A stretch of 14,509 bases of DNA, from the NCBI RefSeq assembly GCF_002811955.1, contig NZ_NPEF01000090.1, positions 1 through 14,509 on the forward strand. The letters run 5' to 3'. The DNA comes from Leptospira ellisii. Lineage in GTDB: Bacteria > Spirochaetota > Leptospiria > Leptospirales > Leptospiraceae. The notes beneath the pieces were generated by a model. The model was not told where the DNA came from. It made no database searches and saw only the letters and a program-made list of their open reading frames with translations. Positions 8,845 through 12,423 of this stretch are shown piece by piece (position 1 is the first letter of the stretch; each line of letters begins with the position of its first letter). Made by a program: the position numbers and the translations under genes.

Positions 8845-9065
8845 CTTGTGCTTCCGTATTGATCCTTAAGAGAACGGATCCCCAGTTTTTTGAGCAGATA
8901 AGCAGCCGGACAAAAATCCGTGACCGCAAAAAGAATCAGGTTTATACCAACCAAAAGATTAAGAATCAATCCCCATGAGTTCACCAAAAATCCCAACGCC
9001 AAGCCGATCGAAGAAACCGTTCCTGCGACGAGGAACAGATATCGTTCCAAATACCAATCCTTCAT
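8841..9065 (-). CDS. DUF2892 (YgaP-type) small inner-membrane protein
   Basis: 74 residues with two hydrophobic segments (about 9-27 and 31-49) followed by the family signature FCPAAYLLKKLGIR (51-64), which identifies the DUF2892/YgaP transmembrane domain. In E. coli YgaP this domain is fused to a rhodanese sulfurtransferase; stand-alone copies such as this are often found near sulfur-handling or metal-stress genes. Cys52 is the only cysteine. Translation starts at an ATG preceded by AGGAG with a 5-base spacer, a strong ribosome-binding site. It is the first gene of the export operon, directly downstream of a promoter with two CsoR-type palindromes, so it should be the most tightly controlled member. 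Its biochemical role in the family is not settled; a helper role for the pump is an inference from coupling. Confidence 0.88.
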   Translation of the reverse strand: MKDWYLERYLFLVAGTVSSIGLALGFLVNSWGLILNLLVGINLILFAVTDFCPAAYLLKKLGIRSLKDQYGSTR

Positions 9066-9070
9066 GTTTG

Positions 9071-9075
9071 CTCCT
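9071..9075 (-). promoter_or_regulatory. Ribosome-binding site of the DUF2892 gene
   Basis: Minus-strand AGGAG, five bases before the ATG at 9065. It lies immediately next to the downstream CsoR-type palindrome, so the leader is only about 25 bases long. Confidence 0.75.
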
Positions 9076-9077
9076 AT

Positions 9078-9093
9078 ATACCCACCAGGGTAT
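9078..9093. promoter_or_regulatory. CsoR-type operator A (ATACCC-ACCA-GGGTAT)
   Basis: A perfect 6-4-6 inverted repeat with arms ATACCC/GGGTAT. It covers the predicted transcription start of the export operon and ends three bases before the Shine-Dalgarno sequence. The arm sequence and spacing agree with operators known for the CsoR family (B. subtilis CsoR sites are of the type TACCC...GGGTA). Its arms are identical to those of operator B, 28 bases away centre to centre. Confidence 0.75.
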
Positions 9094-9097
9094 GTAA

Positions 9098-9126
9098 TTT
9101 ATACAATACCCTATGGGGTATATAAA
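9098..9126 (-). promoter_or_regulatory. Promoter of the DUF2892-TolC-RND operon
   Basis: On the minus strand, a -35-like TTTATA (9126-9121), a 17-base spacer and a -10 TATAAA (9103-9098) place the start of transcription near 9091. Operator B fills the spacer and operator A covers the start site, an arrangement typical of repression by blocking RNA polymerase. The -35 box is a weak match (4 of 6), the -10 a good one (5 of 6). Confidence 0.6.
9106..9121. promoter_or_regulatory. CsoR-type operator B (ATACCC-TATG-GGGTAT)
   Basis: The second perfect 6-4-6 palindrome with the same arms as operator A. It occupies the spacer between the -35 and -10 boxes of the export-operon promoter. Two identical palindromes so close together are very unlikely by chance and point to a DNA-binding regulator; the adjacent DUF156 protein is the obvious candidate. 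Confidence 0.78.
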
Positions 9127-9216
9127 GAAGGCAAATCTTTTCGTTTGGCGGTGTTAAAAAAGAAACGGGGGCCGCCGGTCTTTCGTTTTAGTAACGGGAG
9201 TTTAGACGGTTTTTCA

Positions 9217-9241
9217 AGAAACGCTCACTCCTTAAGGAGCG
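9217..9241 (-). terminator. Weak hairpin downstream of the DUF156 regulator gene
   Basis: On the minus strand CGCTC ... GAGCG can pair around a region that itself contains the perfect 12-base palindrome CTCCTTAAGGAG (9228-9239), followed by TTTCTT. It lies about 50 bases after the regulator's stop. It may end the monocistronic regulator transcript; the short stem and interrupted T-run make this uncertain. The rest of 9127-9290 shows no gene. Confidence 0.3.
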
Positions 9242-9290
9242 GGTGGTCTGCGTTTGGGGAAGGAAATCGGCGCTGGTTTCGTTATCGGAT

Positions 9291-9554
9291 TTAAAGAAAA
9301 AAGGCGGCTTTGATGGCGGTTCGAATGCTTTCGACGTCCGGCTTTTTTTTATTTTCGGAAAAACAACGATCCATGTATTCCTGCACGTACGCTTCGCCGA
9401 ATTTTTTGATCGCTTGGCTCGCCGCCTTTAGCAGCAAAAGGGTCTTTTCACAATCCATGGAGTCCTCTTGGAGTCCTTTTTCGACCGCGTCCAATTGGCC
9501 TTTGATCCTGTGGATGCGGTTGACGAGTAGTTTGGTATTGTCTTCTGTTTTCAT
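9291..9554 (-). CDS. CsoR/RcnR/DUF156-family transcriptional repressor (non-canonical ligand site)
   Basis: 87 residues, all-helical, matching the DUF156 family along its length: an N-terminal helix NRIHRIKGQLDAVEKGL (12-28) with the conserved RI.RI.GQ DNA-binding and dimer motif, then the central helix with Cys35 (MDCEKTLLLLKAASQAIKK) and a third segment AYVQEYMDRCF with Cys64. Copper CsoR proteins use Cys-His-Cys. Here the central position is Tyr60, giving Cys35-Tyr60-Cys64, so Cu(I) sensing through the usual triad looks impaired. Family members that keep the two cysteines but lose the His include the persulfide sensor CstR, so a thiol-based signal is a reasonable inference. Palindromes of CsoR type lie in the promoter of the adjacent DUF2892-TolC-RND operon, and a variant overlaps its own promoter. 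I withhold the symbol csoR because of the altered site. Confidence 0.9.
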   Translation of the reverse strand: MKTEDNTKLLVNRIHRIKGQLDAVEKGLQEDSMDCEKTLLLLKAASQAIKKFGEAYVQEYMDRCFSENKKKPDVESIRTAIKAAFFL

Positions 9555-9562
9555 AGATACAT

Positions 9563-9589
9563 ACTATACCGGGTATGCTAAGCGGTCAA
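9563..9589 (-). promoter_or_regulatory. Promoter of the DUF156 regulator, predicting a leaderless mRNA
   Basis: On the minus strand a -35 TTGACC (9589-9584) and a -10 TATAGT (9568-9563), each 5 of 6 matches, are separated by 15 bases; a shifted -10 TAGTAT would give 17. Only 8 bases separate the -10 from the ATG at 9554, so transcription would start at or within a few bases of the start codon. No Shine-Dalgarno sequence is present, which fits a leaderless transcript. Confidence 0.55.
9566..9576. promoter_or_regulatory. Compressed CsoR-type palindrome over the regulator's own -10 box
   Basis: ATACC-G-GGTAT is a perfect 5-1-5 palindrome sharing the half-site text of operators A and B (ATACC/GGTAT) but with the arms nearly touching instead of four bases apart. 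It overlaps the predicted -10 of the regulator gene, so autoregulation is likely. The different spacing may mean weaker or different binding. Confidence 0.55.
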
Positions 9590-9593
9590 CGTG

Positions 9594-9620
9594 GAAACCG
9601 AACGAGGTGTTTTCGGTTTC
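9594..9620. terminator. Nine-base-pair perfect hairpin between the TetR and DUF156 genes
   Basis: GAAACCGAA (9594-9602) and TTCGGTTTC (9612-9620) pair perfectly around a 9-base loop. It begins five bases past the TetR-family stop codon, where a terminator of that gene is expected, but no T-run follows on either strand. It may act as a rho-assisted terminator, an RNA-stabilising stem-loop or a protein-binding site. Confidence 0.4.
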
Positions 9621-9624
9621 TCAT

Positions 9625-10209
9625 TCACGGATTGGCGAGAACGGCCTCCACCAAAATCGGGAGATCGTCCAGCGCTGAAATTTTACCGGTTAATTTCCAA
9701 GTATGCAACACGCCTTCGTAACAGCTGAAAATTCTGCGTGCGAGCAATTTGGAGTCGGTGTTCCGAGGCAGAAGACCTTCCGTTTGCCATTCTCCCAAAT
9801 AGACGGAAAGGATTTCGATCGTACGAAGGGAGACTTTTTTCGCTTCTTCCGATATGGAATGCGAGCTGGAGGCGATCTGCGCCACGGTATTGGCCATGGG
9901 ACAGCCGGCGAACTGGCTGTTTTTGGTTTGTCGCTTTAATATCTGAGTCCACGCGCGGATGAATTCCTTAGGTTCCGAAGATCTCGATTTCAACTTTTCC
10001 AAGAGGAGGAGTTGTTCCTCTCCGTAGAAGGTTATATACGCCTTTCCCAGATCGTCCTTCGAAGGGAAGTGATCGTAAAAACTTGCTTTAGCCGTTTTCG
10101 ATTCCTGGATGATTTGATTGATTCCCGTGTTTCCGTATCCTTGGGATTGAAATAAACGGACCGCGGTCTCTAAAATTCTAGCTTTCGGTCCCGAATCTGC
10201 GCTTGACAT
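9625..10209 (-). CDS. TetR/AcrR-family transcriptional repressor
   Basis: 194 residues. The N-terminal TetR DNA-binding domain is clear: KARILETAVRLFQSQGYGNT (9-28) followed by the helix-turn-helix GINQIIQESKTAKASFYDHF (29-48) and the usual SKDDL. The C-terminal ligand domain contains FAGCPMANTVAQIAS (100-114), a pattern seen in the YxaF/LmrA-like branch; Cys103 in this loop and Cys163 are candidate redox sensors. The ATG is preceded by AAAGGA at good distance. It is divergent from the nitroreductase gene across a 106-base control region holding a perfect palindrome, the standard layout for a TetR repressor and its target. By analogy with NemR, which controls a flavin reductase and senses electrophiles, it may respond to quinones, nitroaromatics or reactive electrophiles; this is an inference. 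Confidence 0.92.
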   Translation of the reverse strand: MSSADSGPKARILETAVRLFQSQGYGNTGINQIIQESKTAKASFYDHFPSKDDLGKAYITFYGEEQLLLLEKLKSRSSEPKEFIRAWTQILKRQTKNSQFAGCPMANTVAQIASSSHSISEEAKKVSLRTIEILSVYLGEWQTEGLLPRNTDSKLLARRIFSCYEGVLHTWKLTGKISALDDLPILVEAVLANP

Positions 10210-10235
10210 TTTTCGTCCTTTCGGATTTAATAGCA

Positions 10236-10251
10236 GACAGACTTGTCTGTC
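10236..10251. promoter_or_regulatory. TetR-type operator GACAGAC-TT-GTCTGTC
   Basis: A perfect 7-2-7 inverted repeat in the divergent region between the TetR-family and nitroreductase genes, 26 bases upstream of the TetR start. Length and symmetry are those of TetR-family operators, and the GAC...GTC core recalls NemR-type sites. A -10-like TATTAA for the TetR gene lies just beside it on the minus strand (10228-10233), so the palindrome would cover the promoter spacer. Confidence 0.75.
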
Positions 10252-10315
10252 CTACATCTTCCTACTTTCATTAAGCCTGAAAAAGGAAGAAATTGCAAGT
10301 CCTTTTGGAGTTTTT

Positions 10316-11017
10316 ATGACGTCAGCACAGAACGATTTCGTCGATATAGCCGGTATTGCGACCAGCGTCGCGGATGCGGTTCGAACCCGTCACAGCGTTC
10401 GCGACTTCGAATCCAAACCCGTCGACGGGAAAATCCTCGCCGAATTGTTTTCCCAAGCCCTGCGCGCACCCAGTTGGAAGAACAGCCAACCTTGGAAAGT
10501 GCACGTGGTAAGCGGGGAAAGAAAAGATAAGATGGCTCGGCTTTTGACGGAGCGCGCCAAACAAGGCGAACCCGTTCCCGATACGACTTGGCCCAGCGGT
10601 TTCCCTTCGGACGCAAAACGCAGGATGTTCGATCTCGGCATGAAAATTTACGGAGTGGCGGGAATAGAAAGAAAGGATAAGGACGCGCGCGACGCTTTTA
10701 TGCTCCGCAATTTCGAATTTTTCGGCGCTCCCACCGCGGTTTTTATCACCACCGAGTTCGAATTGAATTTCTACATCGCTCTGGACATTGGCTGCTTTTT
10801 GAATACGGTGATGTTGCTCGCGCGGGGATACGGACTCGGTTCGGTTCCTCAAGCCGCGTTATCCGCCTTTCCGGAAACGGTGCGTGCGGAATTGGGTCTT
10901 TCCGAATCGGAAAAGGTGGTCTGCGGTCTGAGTTTGGGTTATCCGAAAGCGGATTCGAATCTCAACCTTTTTCATACTCCTCGGGAGCCGGTTTCGGATT
11001 TGGTGAGATTCTATTAA
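10316..11017 (+). CDS. Nitroreductase-family FMN oxidoreductase
   Basis: 233 residues, normal for an oxygen-insensitive nitroreductase-type flavoprotein that works as a homodimer and reduces nitroaromatics, quinones or related electrophiles with NAD(P)H. Visible motifs are RHSVRDF (25-31), whose Arg and Ser contact the FMN phosphate; APSWKNSQPW (51-60), the flavin-binding loop; the C-terminal GYGLGSVPQ (171-179); and CGLSLGYP (203-210), which closes the FMN pocket. The start is supported by GGAG (10307-10310), five bases before the ATG. It is transcribed away from the TetR-family gene and shares its control region, so it is the probable target of that regulator. Its physiological substrate cannot be read from the sequence. 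No T-rich terminator hairpin is evident downstream. Confidence 0.93.
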   Translation: MTSAQNDFVDIAGIATSVADAVRTRHSVRDFESKPVDGKILAELFSQALRAPSWKNSQPWKVHVVSGERKDKMARLLTERAKQGEPVPDTTWPSGFPSDAKRRMFDLGMKIYGVAGIERKDKDARDAFMLRNFEFFGAPTAVFITTEFELNFYIALDIGCFLNTVMLLARGYGLGSVPQAALSAFPETVRAELGLSESEKVVCGLSLGYPKADSNLNLFHTPREPVSDLVRFY

Positions 11018-11060
11018 AAATCATTTCCGCAAAACGTTCTTTCCGATCGAATGAAAAATT

Positions 11061-11429
11061 ATGATTCCTCTCAAAGCGGTATGGATTCTCGTAACTTTGG
11101 TTGTCTCTTCGACGCAGGTGAAATTGATCGGTCATAAGGTGGAGGTAAACGTAAGCTCTCCGAAGACCTTGGAAAAATTCGAAATGTATTTCGAAAATTC
11201 CAAGGACGGGGAGCGGCGGTTGGAGAACAAGGAGTATAACTTAAGAAAGGAACGTCCTTTCGAAGTATATACGGAAATGTGCGTAATATTCGTCACGGAC
11301 GAGACGGACGGATATTTTCAGGAACGTTGGAGACACGCGAACTTTCCGAAACATCTGGAGAATACCAAAGGAATCACCGACCACGACGAACTTGTGCGGC
11401 TTTGTAGACGCGCATATAGATCCCTATGA
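11061..11429 (+). CDS. Small protein of unknown function with signal-peptide-like N-terminus
   Basis: 122 residues; not recognised. Residues 1-20 (MIPLKAVWILVTLVVSSTQV) look like a signal peptide or anchor with only one Lys before the hydrophobic core. The rest is charged and mixed alpha/beta: KLIGHKVEVNVSS, then KFEMYFENSKDGERRL, VYTEMCVIFVTDETDGYF and a C-terminal HDELVRLCRRAYRSL. Cys74 and Cys114 could form a disulfide if the protein is exported. No Shine-Dalgarno sequence precedes the ATG, so the start is less certain than for neighbouring genes. It sits 43 bases after the nitroreductase, on the same strand, and 85 bases before the MarR-family gene, separated from the latter by inverted repeats. 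It could be cotranscribed with the nitroreductase. Confidence 0.6.
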   Translation: MIPLKAVWILVTLVVSSTQVKLIGHKVEVNVSSPKTLEKFEMYFENSKDGERRLENKEYNLRKERPFEVYTEMCVIFVTDETDGYFQERWRHANFPKHLENTKGITDHDELVRLCRRAYRSL

Positions 11430-11435
11430 GTCCGG

Positions 11436-11463
11436 AAATACATTCTAAAAATCGAATGTATTT
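11436..11463 (+). repeat. Ten-base-pair inverted repeat upstream of the MarR gene
   Basis: AAATACATTC (11436-11445) and GAATGTATTT (11454-11463) are perfect inverse complements around 8 bases (TAAAAATC). It starts seven bases after the stop of the small protein gene and ends in TTTT, so it could be a weak terminator. Its length and symmetry, 52-79 bases before the MarR start, equally fit a MarR operator. Confidence 0.55.
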
Positions 11464-11472
11464 TCGAAAGTC

Positions 11473-11484
11473 GTCCGGCCGGAC
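11473..11484. promoter_or_regulatory. GTCCGGCCGGAC palindrome before the MarR gene
   Basis: A perfect 12-base GC-rich palindrome flanked by AAGTC and TTCC, 31 bases upstream of the MarR-family ATG. It could be a regulator site or the core of a stem in the MarR leader; short GC-rich palindromes also arise by chance, so this is tentative. Confidence 0.3.
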
Positions 11485-11514
11485 TTCCGAATCATAACGC
11501 GGGCGGATCAAACC

Positions 11515-11982
11515 ATGATAAAAAGTCGGACCGAACTTTTAGGCGCTCTTTTTTTGGCGGGGTATAGATCGAACGACGCGAACGTTCTCTTCCACGAGGC
11601 CGTCGCGGAAAAATTCGGCCTCAACGCGACCGACATGAAAACTCTTCCGCTTTTGGAAGAGGGGCCGATGACCGCAGGTTCGATCGCACACGCCCTGGGT
11701 TTGACCACGGGCGGCGTCACGGGGGTGATCGATCGTCTGGAAAAAGCCGGTCTCGTGCGCCGAATCGCCGATCCGTCGGATAGAAGAAAGGTCGTCGTCG
11801 AATCGCTTCCCGAAGGAATTCGGGAAACCTCTCCGATTTACGCACCCATGGGGCACGCGATGCGCGAGTTATTCCAAAAATACGAAAACGAAGAGCTGGA
11901 GTTTCTGATCCGGTTTCAGGAGGAATCGGCGGCCATTTTGATCCGTGAATCGGCCGCTCTTAGGGATTCCGGAACGGAATAA
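11515..11982 (+). CDS. MarR-family winged-helix transcriptional regulator
   Basis: 155 residues. The winged-helix domain is clear: MTAGSIAHALGLTTGGVTGV (52-71), including the recognition helix TTGGVTGVIDRLEKAGL (64-80), followed by the wing VRRIADPSDRRKVVVE (81-96) with the conserved Asp-x-x-Asp-Arg-Arg. Helices before (5-50) and after (110-150) form the dimerisation bundle. The protein has no cysteine, so a simple thiol switch is unlikely; a small-molecule ligand is more probable. A weak GGCGGA precedes the start. MarR proteins usually repress their own transcription and a neighbouring gene, and two inverted repeats lie directly upstream. No obvious enzyme or pump target follows it: the next gene is 441 bases away and encodes a Lig-like surface protein. 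Confidence 0.9.
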   Translation: MIKSRTELLGALFLAGYRSNDANVLFHEAVAEKFGLNATDMKTLPLLEEGPMTAGSIAHALGLTTGGVTGVIDRLEKAGLVRRIADPSDRRKVVVESLPEGIRETSPIYAPMGHAMRELFQKYENEELEFLIRFQEESAAILIRESAALRDSGTE

Positions 11983-12242
11983 AAGTAAAATTTCGACTTT
12001 TAGAATATAAGAATTTCCTTAATTTCCACCGATATTCCCCGATTTACTTAGAATTCTTGTTCAAACAGATCGGTTTTTTCCGGAGTCCTCTCTTTTCCGC
12101 AAATATATTCCGTTTTTTTAATTTTTATCTCCGATTTTTTCGCGTTTTTCTTTTATATCGAACGTTTGCAATCGGATCGGTAGAAATTACATTTCATTCA
12201 TCCGTTTGAATTTGCGGGTCCGGTAAAGTGCTTAATTTAGGT

Positions 12243-12261
12243 TAAATAAAAAATTTATTTA
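12243..12261. repeat. AT-only inverted repeat 1
   Basis: TAAATAAA-AAA-TTTATTTA, a perfect 8-base inverted repeat made only of A and T, overlapping the -35 region of the putative Lig-like promoter. Confidence 0.6.
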
Positions 12262-12285
12262 CTAATTATATCATTTAAGTATAAT
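12258..12285 (+). promoter_or_regulatory. Putative promoter of the Lig-like gene
   Basis: TTTACT (12258-12263), a 16-base spacer and a perfect TATAAT (12280-12285). The start of transcription would be near 12292, leaving a leader of about 130 bases. A perfect -10 in an AT-rich block is only moderate evidence, since such blocks give chance matches. Confidence 0.45.
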
Positions 12286-12299
12286 TTTATGAAATTATA
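12280..12299. repeat. AT-only inverted repeat 2 at the predicted transcription start
   Basis: TATAATTT-TATG-AAATTATA, a perfect 8-base inverted repeat that includes the TATAAT box and spans the predicted transcription start. It may favour strand opening or bind a regulator. Confidence 0.6.
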
Positions 12300-12365
12300 A
12301 ATTAAAAAACGTTCAGATGTATTTTTTATATCCGTCCTGGAGTCGATTTAACTCAGTTTTTTCGA

Positions 12366-12417
12366 AACTCTCGTTTGTATGGACGAATGTCATTCACGCG
12401 GACTGTTCTTCGGAGTT
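12366..12417 (+). promoter_or_regulatory. Possible RBS-masking stem in the Lig-like leader
   Basis: AACTCT (12366-12371) can pair with GGAGTT (12412-12417), which contains the ribosome-binding GGAG eight bases before the ATG. A second copy of AACTC at 12350-12354 could make an alternative pairing, and GAAT/ATTC (12385-12395) can form a small hairpin inside the loop. Leaders of lig genes in L. interrogans have been reported to fold over the ribosome-binding site and open at host temperature; here this is an inference from a 5-6 bp pairing. Confidence 0.3.
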
Positions 12418-12423
12418 GTGGAT

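Larger units (their letters stand above)
11983..12423. other. AT-rich non-coding region and long leader of the Lig-like gene
   Basis: 441 bases without a supportable gene. It is much richer in A/T than the flanking coding sequence, with long T-runs between about 12070 and 12160. Just after the MarR stop, AAAAGT ... ACTTTT (11981-12001) could form a weak hairpin. From 12243 there are two AT-only hairpins and a plausible promoter, followed by about 130 bases of likely untranslated leader before the Lig-like ATG. A stop codon at 12349 closes the Lig frame upstream. Confidence 0.7.

Noticed and set aside
8920..9294. 124-codon plus-strand frame across the operator region
   Set aside because: Runs antisense through the DUF2892 gene, its promoter and both palindromes; composition is basic and featureless.
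12300..12423. Riboswitch or structured ncRNA in the Lig-like leader
   Set aside because: No conserved riboswitch core could be recognised; only a short ribosome-binding-site pairing is visible, reported as a tentative finding.
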